Of a DNA stretch of 64,000 nucleotides, positions 46,397-57,178 are shown one piece after another. The stretch lies in NCBI RefSeq assembly GCF_027595985.1, contig NC_073302.1, positions 406,636,503 to 406,700,502 on the forward strand, given 5' to 3'. A program made the translations under genes and the position numbers. Source of the stretch: Sorex araneus. Taxonomy: Eukaryota; Chordata; Mammalia; Eulipotyphla; Soricidae. The notes under the pieces are model-generated. The model did not search any database, was not told the DNA's origin, and worked only from the letters and a program-made list of their open reading frames with translations. Numbering within the stretch: the first letter of the stretch is position 1; each line of letters starts with the position of its first letter.

Positions 46397-46751
46397 ATAG
46401 TTCTTAGCATCTTAGCAGCTGTGTGATATAAATATACTTGTGAACCTGTTAAAGTGTGCAATGTACTTTGGTGGTAGAGGAGGTACAATATCTTTGTATA
46501 CCCTAAACATTAATATTAATACGATTGAAAGCATGTTGCCAGAAATGTATTACATTTTTTGTTTGTATATAATTTGAAAAAATCTCACTGAATAAAGAAG
46601 AGGAAGGGTGAAATACATAAGACATACTTAATACTTACACATATACTTAAACATTCAACTCACATTCCTTCTACCTGAACAGTTCCGCATCACGTTTCCG
46701 TTTTCTACTTCCATTGAGCAATAGTAATTGAGAAATAATACTATTTCAGAG

Positions 46752-46931
46752 GGGCTGGAGCAATAGTATAGTGGGTAGGGCATTTGCCTTGCATGCAGCA
46801 GACCTGGGTGGGTTCAATCCTCCATATCCCATATGGTTCCCTCAGGACGGCCAGGAGTAATTTCTGGGTGCAGAGCCAGGAGTAGCCCCTAAGCATTGCT
46901 GGGTGTGACTCAAAAAGCCAAAAAAAAAATG
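46752..46931 (+). repeat. Type A SINE
   Basis: The duplication ctatttcagag (46741-46751, 46932-46942); a small insertion 'gggt' near the B box. Confidence 0.94.
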
Positions 46932-46989
46932 CTATTTCAGAGTTCATAGAATAAGTGTCTAAGGAGAGCTTTAAAAGTTAAATATATAT

Positions 46990-47157
46990 TTGGGGGCCAG
47001 GGGTAAGGCACTTGCCTTGCATGTGGTTGACCCAGGTTTGATCCCCAACATCCCATATGGTCCCCTAAGCTCTGCCAGGAGTAATTCCTGAGTGCATAGA
47101 TAAGAATAAATCCTGAGGATTGCCTGGTGTGGCCCCCACAAAACAAAACAAAAAACT
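46990..47157 (+). repeat. Type A SINE with deleted head
   Basis: 'gggggccaggggtaaggcac' lacks the A-box block. The flanks aaagttaaatat are repeated on both sides (46975, 47164). Confidence 0.9.
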
Positions 47158-47194
47158 TTTTTTAAAGTTAAATATGTTTCAATATTAAGAAATG

Positions 47195-47400
47195 GGGGGT
47201 AGGTGGGGGGATGGAGTGGAAATGCAACAGGTAAAATACTTAAGATACTCTATGCTGCTGCGTATAGTTTGATCCCCGAAACCTCATGTCCCCTGTTCAC
47301 CACCAAAAGTGATCCCTGAGCCCAGAGCCAGGAGCAAACCTTGAGTACCACTGGATTTGGCCCCCAAACCTAAAAACCCAACAACAAAAACAATGAAGCA
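47195..47400 (+). repeat. Old type A-like SINE
   Basis: 'atgcaacaggtaaaatactt' to 'ccactggatttggcccccaa'. Confidence 0.78.
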
Positions 47401-47407
47401 AAGAAAA

Positions 47408-48300
47408 AAATACTGAAAACAACGAGTATTGGTGGGGATTTGGTGCAACAGGAAACCTGGGTCAGAGAGAGAGTACAGGGGTTAAGGCATTTACCTTACA
47501 TGTGGTCAACTCCAGTTCAATTCTTGGTACCACACAAGGTACCTGAGCCCCATCAAAAGTGCACCCTAAGTACAGAGCCAGGACTAAGACCTGAGCACCA
47601 CCAGGTGTCAGCTCTTCTCAGCAAATCCCCCCACAAATACATAAAAATAAAGGGAACCCTATTCACTGATGGTGGGAATATTCTTTGATTCAGTTTCCAA
47701 AGGGAGCAGAATGGAGACTTCTCAAAAAAATAAGAATAGAGCTTCCATATGACTAAGGAATTCCACTTCTACTCTCCCAAATGCAAAAACATTGACTGGA
47801 AAAGATACATGCACATCTATGTTCATTGCAGCACTGAGCACAATAGCCAGGATACGGAAATAACCCAAATGTCCAATGAGAGATAAGTAACTGAAAAAAA
47901 AAGTTGTGGTATAAATACACAATGGAATATTACTCAACTGTAAGAAAAGATGAAATCACACCAATTCACTTCAACTTGAATAGAAATGGAAGGTATCATG
48001 CTAAGGAAAATAACAGGTGGGACAAATACCAGGTGATATTACTCATCTGTGTTATACAGAGAAACCAAATAAGGGAATATGTAATATCTAATTATCATAA
48101 ACCCTTGGCTTTTGATTATAAAACTAGGATTACCAAGCAGTGTGAGGAGGTGGAGAAGTAAGAGGTGGGCCAGAGGTGACATAAGGACAGTGCAGGAGGA
48201 CTTGAGTGCTTTGGTAACGGTGAAGGTGCAATTACTTTGTATATTAGAACAGTATTGCCATTGTAACAATGCTACCCAAACTAGCTTTTTAAAAATCTCA
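47408..48300 (+). repeat. Old L1, ORF2 end and 3' region, split by a SINE
   Basis: 'gagtattggtggggatttgg', 'cactgatggtgggaatattc', 'tatgttcattgcagcactga', 'caatggaatattactcaact' and 'aggtatcatgctaaggaaaa' are the classical L1 ORF2-end phrases; no open reading frame remains. Confidence 0.92.
47455..47645 (+). repeat. Old type A-like SINE inside the L1
   Basis: 'gggtcagagagagagtacag' to 'gagcaccaccaggtgtcagc'. Confidence 0.85.
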
Positions 48301-48594
48301 TTAAGTAAACCAATCAATTATTTAACCAATTTTCTCACAATACTTGTTACACTGTCATAATTCACCAAGGTAATGTATAGAGACATACAAAAGAAGACCA
48401 ATATTATTGTACTACTTGAAATGCATATGTGTGTATGTATGTATGTGCACATATGTTCATAGCGCAGGGGAAAAGTAAAACAAAAAAGAACCATAAGCCT
48501 AAATGATGATCTGGACAATGAGATAAGAAAGAGTTGCTATTTTCTATTAAAGTATATATATAATTTTATTATTTATTAAATTTTTATATAAAAT

Positions 48595-48765
48595 TATTTT
48601 GGCTTTATGGGTCACATCTGACAATGCTCAAAGATTACTCCTGGCTCTTTACTCAGGAATTACTCCTGGCAGTGCTCGGGGGACCCTATGAGATGCCTGG
48701 GATTAAACCTGGGTCAGCTGCGTGCACAGCAAATGTCCTAACACTGAATTATTGCTTCAGACCCT
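48595..48765 (-). repeat. Type A-like SINE, reverse
   Basis: 'tatgggtcacatctgacaat' to 'aattattgcttcagaccct'. Confidence 0.88.
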
Positions 48766-48834
48766 TAAGTATATTTTTTAACTTGTCCACTTAATAGGTA
48801 TAACATTTTATACCAAAATTACAGAAGGTATTAC

Positions 48835-48933
48835 TGTTGTTGTTGTTGTTGTTGTTGTTACAATGCTGGACCAATCCCAGGTCTCATACATGCAAGGGAC
48901 GCATTTTAGCATTAAGCCACATCCTTGACCCAA
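48835..48933 (-). repeat. (TTG)n and ID-like tRNA block, reverse
   Basis: Eight TTG units (48835-48858), then 'ggaccaatcccaggtctcat' to 'taagccacatccttgaccc'. The TTG tract would be the tail of the reversed element. Confidence 0.6.
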
Positions 48934-48936
48934 TTT

Positions 48937-49122
48937 TTTTTTTTTTTTTTGCTATTTTGTTGGGGTTATACCCAGTAGTGTTCAGGACTTACTTCTGGCT
49001 CTGTGTTCAGGTATCACTCCTGATAAGTCTTGGGGGACCAGACAGAGTGCCAGGAATCGAACTCAGGTTGGCCACATGCAAAGTAAACACCCCATCTGCT
49101 GTACTATCTCTCTGGTCGCTCA
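48937..49122 (-). repeat. Type A-like SINE, reverse
   Basis: 18 T, 'ggggttatacccagtagtgt' to 'gtactatctctctggtcgct'. Confidence 0.88.
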
Positions 49123-49889
49123 CCTTTTGTTTTTAGGGACCTATCTTATAACTGGGAGGTGGGGAAATGTGATATGTATAGGAAACACATGGAGAACAAT
49201 TGAGAACCAGTGCTTTGTGATTACTGAAAACAAGCCCAATCAGTTGTTCACTCCTTTTCTAAAGGAGATGAAAAGCAAAGTTCTTGGGCTGGGGAGTCAG
49301 CTCACCAGACTGGAGACAAGCTTTCCATTAGGGAGGCCCAATTTACTACCTATTGTTTTAAGAAAACTAGCAAGTATAATGAAAATAAAGGCTGGGGTTA
49401 GCATTAAATTTTCTGTGGGAAACAACTGCTTTCCTATTAGTTGATTTGTCAGACTTTCTGTATCAGTCTTAAAACTGTGTCTTAAGATAGTGTCAGTCTT
49501 AAAACTGAACAGTATTTTTATTTGAGATTTAGAAAGGAGCAAGTTTTAAATCTTGCCTCCAAAGTGAAGTGGTTTAGTTTAATAATTCTTCATAAAAATA
49601 ATAACAAGCTACAAATATCTGAAGGTAGGAGGACATAAATGATACAGATCAGAATTTAGATAGTTTTTGAAACAGAATTTTGAGTCATTTTTGGCTTGTT
49701 TCCACTATTTTGCAATTCTTCTGATTAGAAAAACTTTCAAATGATAAAAAAAAAAGTAAACAATTGTCACTTGGGCTGAAAAAGCAAACAAAAAGAGAAA
49801 GTTAGTAAAAAACACAGGACTCAATTAAATCATTCTGTAATAAAATAATTCTTGTCACTTAAAAGTACAATCTTACTTATACGGCAGAG

Positions 49890-50540
49890 AGTCTTTTGCC
49901 CCCACACCTGGCTGTCTTCCCCGGGGCCCCTTGGAGAGAGTGGGCTTCAGTTTCCCTCCCTGCCCCGAGCAGAGCTCCCGCGGCCAAAGACCTCCGGAGC
50001 CTAGCCACAGCCATGCTCAAGGCCCCTCTCCACACGTTCGGACAAGCCTCACGCATGAAGGAACTGGAAGAAGAACCCAAGTGTGTGGGACCCAGGGCTG
50101 AGATCTACAAGCATGCTGGGATCAAGACTGGGCCTCTTCTGCCCAGATTTCCCATTTTCCAGTAGCTCGGCAGTCACACCCAGGGACTGCCCCCAGCGCT
50201 GTGTAATCCCACCAACAGCCAACAGCCAGAAACTATAAAACCAAGCTTCTGGAAGCATCTTATAGCCTACTTCTCCCTCTGGGAGAACCTGGTAAGCTAC
50301 GGAGAGTTTCCTGCCCACACGGGGGAGCCTGGAAAACTCCCCATGGTGTTGGTGTATTTATATGCCAAAACCAGTAACAATGATGGGTCTCATTCCCCTG
50401 ACCCTGAAAGAGCCTCTAATGCAGCACCATTGGAAAGGACAAGTAAAGAGAGGTTTCTAAAATCTCAGGGCTAGGAAGAATGGAGACGTTACTGAGACCG
50501 CTCGAGAAATTTGACAATCAACGGGATGATGATGACTTAT
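49890..50540 (+). repeat. Long relative of the type B SINE body
   Basis: The right part (50270-50540) contains the type B body in order: 'gagaacctggtaagctacgg', 'cctgcccacacgggggagcc', 'atatgccaaaaccagtaaca', then about 95 bp absent from type B, then 'aatggagacgttactgagac' and 'gacaatcaacgggatgatga'. There is no tRNA head. The preceding GC-rich 49890-50270 may belong to the same element but is not recognised; its open frames (e.g. 49896-50165) match nothing I know. Confidence 0.6.
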
Positions 50541-50872
50541 ACATAAATCCATATTTTATTGATTCTAATATGAGTCACTAAGGAAAATACAAAGACAATT
50601 ATATGTACATGTATAACATCAATTGTAAGATATTTCCCTGTAAAGTGTGAAATTTGTTCCATCAATAAATAAGATGTACATTTTGTGACCATTTACTGAA
50701 TGACTGTTCTATCTATAATTATGGATCTTGGGATTATGTTTTTTCTTTTCACTGTTGTATACATGGTTGGCACTAGTACTTTCTCAATAAATCTTCCTCT
50801 TAATGTTACTGTATTTTTTAAAGTTTAATTTGTATACGTTATGTTAATTTCATGTGCACGAAAAAGTAAAGC

Positions 50873-50905
50873 CTTGAATGAATGAATGAATGAATAAATG
50901 AACAA
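50873..50905. repeat. (GAAT)n microsatellite
   Basis: 'gaatgaatgaatgaatgaat' with an imperfect end. Confidence 0.9.
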
Positions 50906-50967
50906 ATAAGTGAGTATGTAGTGTGTGCAGTGGAGTTTGGTTTATACTCCAAGTGCATACATGATAA

Positions 50968-51036
50968 ACAAGAAATTACATTTTAAATCTAATTTTGTAA
51001 GTTACATTTTAAAACAAGAAATTACATTTTAAATCA
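50968..51036. repeat. Short direct duplication
   Basis: 'acaagaaattacattttaaa' occurs at both ends of this interval, with a third partial copy (agttacattttaaa) between. Confidence 0.85.
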
Positions 51037-51539
51037 TTTAAAACTTATTTAACATTAACTGCTAAATAAGTGCAAAAGAATAAATAAGTGGGGAAAAAGT
51101 AATAATAGATTCTTACATTTACTAGTAAGTTCCACACTTGGCTCTTCAGAAAGAGGTACTGGAAATCATTAAATTCTGATAATTTTTTTAAAATTCTGAT
51201 AAATAAAAGCCACCCACCTCTAGGTTAAGCAAGTGGACTTGATTTGTAAAGCCTGAGTAATTTGTGGTGTTTAATATAAGCAAATTGGATGGGGACAGCA
51301 AGCTGTTATCACCTCCTGCTCTTCTCTGTTTTTAAAAGACAACCAAATTCAGACCTGTGAGGAAAAAAGTTGTGTAGCTTAATTAAAAAAAAATTGTAGG
51401 AAATATTTCATGTGTGCTTATTTCTCCTATAGAAAGACACTTTCTATAGCAGAAAAGAAGGCAAAATCATTATGCATATATATGGGGCTCATTTTAATAC
51501 AACATTTTTCTAATCCTGTCACCAAACTTCTTTCTTTGT

Positions 51540-51727
51540 TTTTTTACTTTTATTTTTATTTTTTTGCTTTTTGGGTCACACCTGGGGATGCACAGGGGTT
51601 ACTCTTGGCTCTGCCCTTAGGAATTACCCCTGTCAGTGCTCAGAGGACCATATGGGATGCTGGGAACCAAACCCAGGTCGGCCGTGTGCAAGGCAAACGC
51701 CCTACCCACTGTACTATTGCTCCAGCC
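51540..51727 (-). repeat. Type A SINE, reverse
   Basis: Flanks ccaaacttctttctttg and ccaaactcctttctttg differ by one base. Confidence 0.94.
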
Positions 51728-51930
51728 CCCAAACTCCTTTCTTTGAATCATTCCTATCACCACCATCAGCCAATTCAGATACAAAATGGCTCTGTGTAAA
51801 AAAGTCTTTAGATTAAAAGTGTTCAAAATAGCAAGGAATAGGAAATTAAAATCCCTATAAGAATAGACTATATGCTATACTCATATCGGCATAGAATCTC
51901 TCAAATCAACTCAATTAAAATTGTGAATTA

Positions 51931-52029
51931 TGATTCCCAGCATTTCATATGGTCCCCTGAGCACCGCCAGGGGTAATTCCTGAGTGCAGAGCTGGGAGTA
52001 ACCTCTGAGCATCGCCGGGTGTGACCCAA
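51931..52029 (+). repeat. 5'-truncated type A SINE
   Basis: It begins at 'gattcccagcatttcatatg', just inside the B box, and continues to 'catcgccgggtgtgacccaa'. Confidence 0.9.
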
Positions 52030-52249
<220 letters not shown>

Positions 52250-52884
52250 GAAAGAAAAAAAGAATTTCTGAATTAGTTAAAAATAAGTAACATTGTCAGT
52301 GGCCACATGCAAGGCAAGCACCTACATCCCTAACTGTGAGTTATTAGTGGGTTACCATGGAATTATGTGCATGAGTTAATAGTATAAAATTCTAGGTGGA
52401 AATTTTGTGTTTACTCACCTGGTAAGATATCCATGACATATCTTGGGGGAAAAAAAGGCGTAATAAATATGCAATGAAATTTTATTTTTTGAATGAAATA
52501 AGTCTGGGCAAAACCTGGAAGAGTAATGCAGTGGCCTTGCAAGCACATGGTCAAGTTCAAATCTCCTGTGCCACCACAGGCACCACACTCCATCTTGGCA
52601 GCTCTGCTCTCTGCCATTCCTGGCACAGCAATCAGTTTCCAGCTGCATAGCAGTCAGAAGTATAGCACCAGAATGAGATGCAGCTCCAGCAAGGACCACG
52701 GTCACAGCTGGGAAGTGTATCCCTCAGGGAATTCACGTGCAAATCACAATGAAAGGACCAAACTTCAGTGAGCACTGTGATAGAGTTCAAGCACCACAAC
52801 CTGATATGATGATATGACACCCCGCTGCCAAAGTCCCTCCAGCACCCTAGCTCAAAATGTGTCAAACTGAGTGGAGGTATAAAG

Positions 52885-53045
52885 TGCCTGCCCTAGAGTC
52901 AGGTTGGGAAGGTGGGAGAGAAACTGGGGATATTGGTGGAGAGAAGTGGGCTCTGGGGATGGTATTGGTGCCAGAATATTGTAGGCCTGAAATCCAATCA
53001 TGAATAACTTTGTAACTCACTGTGATTCAATAAAAATAGAAAGAA
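52885..53045 (+). repeat. L1-like 3' terminus
   Basis: 'ggttgggaaggtgggagaga', 'aatcatgaataactttgtaa' and 'ctcactgtgattcaataaaa'. Confidence 0.8.
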
Positions 53046-53144
53046 CTGTGGTGGCATCTATACTGAGCATCTGCTTGACACCCCCAGTCATTGCATAACA
53101 CCATAAACATTGACAAAGTGAAGGAATAATTTTTTTAATTAAAA

Positions 53145-53335
53145 TAAGAGGCCAGAGAGATATTACAGAGATTAAAGGTGCTTGCCTTGCATGCAGCCAA
53201 CCCCAGTTGATTCCTGGTGCCACATATGTTCCCCTGAGTACTTCCAGGAGTGATCCATGAGTACAGAGCCAAGGAGCCAGGAATAAATCCTGAGTACCAC
53301 TGGATGTACACCTCTCCACTCCAACAGTTAAAATA
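53145..53335 (+). repeat. Type A-like SINE, old
   Basis: 'gaggccagagagatattaca' to 'gagtaccactggatgtacac', with 'gagcca' duplicated inside. Confidence 0.85.
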
Positions 53336-53492
53336 ATTAAAAAATATATTTGGATAATAGACATACCTATGGATAGAATTATTAAAAATAATAGTGGCTG
53401 GAGGGTAGCATAGGATTTGCCCTGAAGAATGTTTTGTGTAGGAAGGGAGATAAGGCACACATAAAAACAAAATGAAGATATAAGGTAGATAG

Positions 53493-53529
53493 TTATCTGA
53501 TCTTCTCATTTTAAGAGAAGATCAGATAA
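53493..53529. repeat. Perfect 15-bp inverted repeat, 7-nt loop
   Basis: The arms ttatctgatcttctc (53493-53507) and gagaagatcagataa (53515-53529) are exact reverse complements around attttaa. Each arm end carries a GATA-type AGATAA. Confidence 0.95.
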
Positions 53530-53611
53530 GGTGCCAAGAGAGTCTTTAAAAAGAACTGCATTCTGACCGAGCATCTGGAATGTTCACGAAAGACAAACTA
53601 TTTTGTTTTGC

Positions 53612-53780
53612 TTTGAAGCGTTTGGGACATTCCTGGCTGTACTTAGGGCTTAGAGTTGGTTCTGAGCTCAGAAATCAGTCCGGGAAATGCTCAGGAACTG
53701 TATGTGGTGCCAGGAATCCGATGGAGGCTGCTGAGTGCAAGGTAAGTGCCCTACCTCTGTACCACTGTTATAGCTCCACA
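53612..53780 (-). repeat. Old SINE, reverse
   Basis: 'gggacattcctggctgtact' to 'gtaccactgttatagctcc'. Confidence 0.78.
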
Positions 53781-53849
53781 ACAAAGTGTCTTAACTGGTC
53801 TAGAAGGCATGTGTGAGCATGTATAGAATGGTACTTCAGAATCTACTAG

Positions 53850-54005
53850 GGGGTTGGAAAAACAGTACAGGAATTTAGATGCTTTCTAAAGCTCTGGTTG
53901 GGCCAGCTTTGGTTCAATCCCTGGCTCTCCATACAGTCTCCCCAAGCAATACAAGGAGTGATCCTTGAGCATAGCCATGTGTGTCCCCACACCCAAACAA
54001 GTAAA
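53850..54005 (+). repeat. Old SINE
   Basis: 'ggggttggaaaaacagtaca' to 'gagcatagccatgtgtgtcc'. Confidence 0.75.
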
Positions 54006-54890
54006 ACAAAAACCCAGAATATACTTGAAAAAAATATTTGCCTTAATTTCAGTGTAGTTGTGTTATACACCAACAATCAATGCCATGTTACATAGGAAAA
54101 CTGCACTTATACTATTAATATGCATTGTTTAATACATGTAGCGATTTGCTTGTAAATGGGTATGCAAATAATGTATAGAGGTTTACAGGGAGGCTGCAAA
54201 CTCCACCATAAGATGTTAATAGCATCCCTAACCTCTAGCCATTCGATCTCTGAAGCAATCTCATAACCATGAGAGCCTAAACTCTCTCGAGGCATTTCCA
54301 AATGTCAGGTATGGTAGATATAACTTTAAAAATTCTCTCCGCGGGTAGATAAGACTTATAAAGTGTATGCCTTTGGTTTTTAGGTCCCTTCTTCTTCAAT
54401 AACCTTGTTTGGGTTACTTTAGCTTTTGAAGATCTATTGAAAGCTATTATTCATGCCTGGGGCGGGGGGGAGGAAGGGAATGAAGCTGCTTGTATTGTGC
54501 TGAATACAATTTCAGGGGATTTACAGGTAAATTCTCCTGAGCTGTCTGTTTCCTGGAGCTTATTAGACGTGTCACGTCTGTATTGTCCAGCTGGGTGGGG
54601 AAACAAAAGGCTGGTGTCCCAAAGGTCTATTTTTGGTAACCTTCTCTGCATTTTCTTCAGAGCACTGCTAATCAGGGGCGATCTTCCTGTTTACCCAACT
54701 CTCCAGCCCTTCATTTAAACCTGCACTAGTCAGTTTTAGCAAGATTCATCTCAGCAGAAGACAAAACACAGAAACGTGGAAGAGGGTCAGGTGCCTCTTC
54801 ACTGCTGGTCTCGATTGCTGTCTAGTTTCTTTCTTCCTTGAATAAGAGACAGAATCAGAAATGTGCTACCTGGACATTTGATTTTGAATG

Positions 54891-54892
<2 letters not shown>

Positions 54893-54939
<47 letters not shown>

Positions 54940-55001
54940 AAGAGAGAGAGAGAGAGACAGAGAGACAGAGAGACGGAGAGACAGAGACAGATACAGAGAC
55001 A
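54893..55001. repeat. (TG)n-(GA)n-(GACA)n compound microsatellite
   Basis: About 22 TG units, then GA and GACAGA repeats, 240 bp left of the SLC26A4 CpG island. Confidence 0.95.
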
Positions 55002-55535
55002 GTCATAAACCTATCTAAAATTTCTGAATTCTATAAACAACCACTGGGAACTTCCAAAGAAAGACTTTCTAGAAATCTAAAGCCTCATTACATCAAACCG
55101 GCCCCTGTCCCCTTCCTTCCCTCCCCTGCTCCCCCGGCCCCATGGTATGATGAGAGAACTGGTGTTTCTAAGACTGGAGTTTCCAGATCCACACAAGCTA
55201 GGAGTCAAGGTCAGCCCTCCCTGCAATGCCCTTTGCTTCCACGCCTCTCCTGTCACCAGTTCCCCTAGGGGCTGTCCCGCCCCAGGCCTGGGCGGCCCGC
55301 ATTAGTAATTGGGGACCAGTGAGGATCTGGGTGGCCCTTGCGTGACAGCCAGTCAGAGCCTCAGCCTTCCCGGTTCTGGAAAGGGAAAGCGGGAGGGAGG
55401 GCCGAGTCTTCCTTCCCGATACGACAGGTGTGTGGAAGGGGGTGGGGGGGGAAGCATCACACCCGCGGCTCCCTCTTTCCCACGAAGGTGCCTCTGTTGC
55501 TCCATAAATATAACGCCGTGCGCTATAAGAGCTGC

Positions 55536-55585
55536 AGAACGTCGGTCCCGGGGCATATCGGGCAGGGCGCGAGGAGCCGCAGCAG
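55536..55585 (+). other. SLC26A4: Probable SLC26A4 non-coding exon 1 (3' end)
   Basis: A consensus donor, gcagcag|gtgaga, lies at 55585/55586, downstream of TATA-like sequences and 783 bp before the exon-2 acceptor. Human SLC26A4 also has an untranslated first exon spliced just before the ATG. The 5' limit given is only a guess from TATA spacing; transcription may start up to about 170 bp further upstream. Confidence 0.5.
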
Positions 55586-56374
55586 GTGAGATCGCAGCCG
55601 CTACGCGTGCAGCCTGCCTGCCCCTGCCGGCCCCGCTGGCCGCTCCGGGCGGGCGCAGAGCCCGAGGTTAGGGATGGGACCCACGGGCAGGCCGAGGGGC
55701 AGTGCCGCCTCTCCTCCTCCCCAGCTGAGCGGCCGACAGCAAACAACACCCGCCTCCCAAGAAAAAGCCCAGGGAACGCTCTGCACCGCGCGCCCCAAGT
55801 TCTGAGCGCAGGAGCGCTGCATCCCGAACCTGCCCGCAGCGCGCGCGGCCGCTGGCACCTTGGGGAGCAAGGACCCGGGGGGTCTCAGCGCCAGCTGCGC
55901 GGGGCGTGCGACCGGGGGAGGGGTCTCTGCAGCCCACATGGCCCCAGCGCTGCTTAGGTTGGCGCGGGTGGGTGGCCTAAGATTTCAGAACGCGGACAGC
56001 GCCCTAGCTGTCGGCCCGCTGGCGCGGGGTCCAACTCCCGAGCCCCCCCGCCCCCCATAGCCCCCTGACTCCAACCTTGGTGTCACTCCCTTATGGGGCA
56101 ACCGAGCTGGGGTCGGGGCGCGGGTGCGGGAGACTCGAGCGGAAAATCTCGGGGACCCCTGCAGGTGGTGGGGCGCGTGGCTCGACCGCAGAGGGAGACA
56201 GAGCAGCGCGCGGTCCAGGTGGTTTGAATTAACTGTCCCCCACACAGTCCCCCTGCAGCACCCGGAGGCAGCACATGAGGGTGGGTGTGGGGACGCTCGC
56301 CTCTTCTGGTGTCGGGTGCTTCCCCTTCTGTTTCTGCCCTCGCTTCATCTGATCCTCCCTCCTCGCAGGTCAGG

Positions 56375-56535
56375 ATGGCAGCGCCCGGGGGCCGCGCCGA
56401 GCCGCCGCCGCCCGAGTTCGGCTGCAGCTACGTGGTGTCGCGCCCGGTGTACAGCGAGCTCGCCTTCCAGCAGCAGCACGAGCAACGCCTGCACCCGCGC
56501 CGGACGCTGCGCGAGAGCCTGGCCCAGCGCTGCAG
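56375..56535 (+). CDS. SLC26A4: SLC26A4 (pendrin) exon 2, start codon and N-terminus
   Basis: The acceptor 'cctcgcag' (ending 56368) is followed by gtcagg and then ATG at 56375. The frame gives [20 protein letters not shown], then [20 protein letters not shown], then [13 protein letters not shown], and exits in phase 2 at a GT donor (tgcag|gtagc). This matches the cytosolic N-terminus of pendrin, the Cl-/I-/HCO3- exchanger of inner ear, thyroid and kidney. The coding part is 161 nt, one codon shorter than in human, with the loss in the Pro-rich stretch after GGR. The start is fixed by the conserved MAAPGGR. The downstream AG in gtcag is a possible second acceptor affecting only the UTR. Confidence 0.97.
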
Positions 56536-57143
56536 GTAGCGAGCGCGGCGGGCGCGGGCCCGCGGCGCGTGTGTGCGTCCCGCGCGCCTTCCTTGGCCCA
56601 GCGCGGCTGCGTTGGGTCTGGGACCCCCGAAGTTCACTCTCTAGTCTCAGCTCGGGGGGGAAGTGTGTTTGCGAAGCCGCCTTCGTCTTTTTCTTTCTTT
56701 TTTTTTTCTCCCCTACCCACTCTCCGGACCCCCTGGCGTGCACCCAGCGGGTAGAGCCTATCTCCCCCCTGCCTGATGGGGATGGCCCGGAGGAGAAGAG
56801 GGGGAAGGAAGGCAGAAAGAGTTGATGGGAGAGCCCAGGGGCTCCCGGCTAGACCGGTGGCCACGCAGGAATCACAGTATCAAAGCGGGTGGCGGAATCT
56901 GCCAGATGGGCCACCAGTTACTGCGCTTACAAGCAGAAGAGAATTAGAGAACCAAGTACTGCAAGAGGGTTTTTGTTTTGTCCTATTTTTAAAATCTTTT
57001 AAAAAAAAATCTGTTGTTAAAGTGCTGGGAATTTAGTTCAGCCTTAGGGCCTTTGAATGTCTGAGGCCCTAGGTTTGAACCCAGCCCACGCAACCACACG
57101 CCAGACAGACAAATAGACAAATAGACAGACAGACAGACAGACA

Positions 57144-57178
<35 letters not shown>

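Larger units (their letters stand above)
55240..56620 (+). promoter_or_regulatory. SLC26A4: CpG-island promoter region of SLC26A4
   Basis: There is a sharp rise in G+C and CpG density against AT-rich surroundings, free of SINEs. Inside lie two TATA-like motifs (ataaatata at 55504-55512 and ctataaga at 55523-55530), a strong donor (cag|gtgag, 55585/55586) and the exon with the pendrin start codon. The ataaata motif also fits a forkhead core. FOXI1 is the known activator of SLC26A4 in inner ear and kidney, so the site is a candidate by position and motif only. Long open frames on both strands here are a by-product of base composition. In humans an antisense RNA starts near this promoter; nothing here proves one. 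Confidence 0.75.

Noticed and set aside
49896..50165. 89-codon frame containing MLKAPLHTFGQASRMKELEE
   Set aside because: It looks protein-like but adjoins the type B-related repeat. No homologue is recognised, so it is kept as part of the repeat finding rather than called a gene.
54888..55268. 126-codon frame beginning with a CVCVCV run
   Set aside because: It is a translation of the TG/GA microsatellite.
55198..56825. Several open frames of 100-233 codons on both strands in the CpG island
   Set aside because: High G+C makes stop codons rare; only the pendrin exon in this interval has homology and splice sites.
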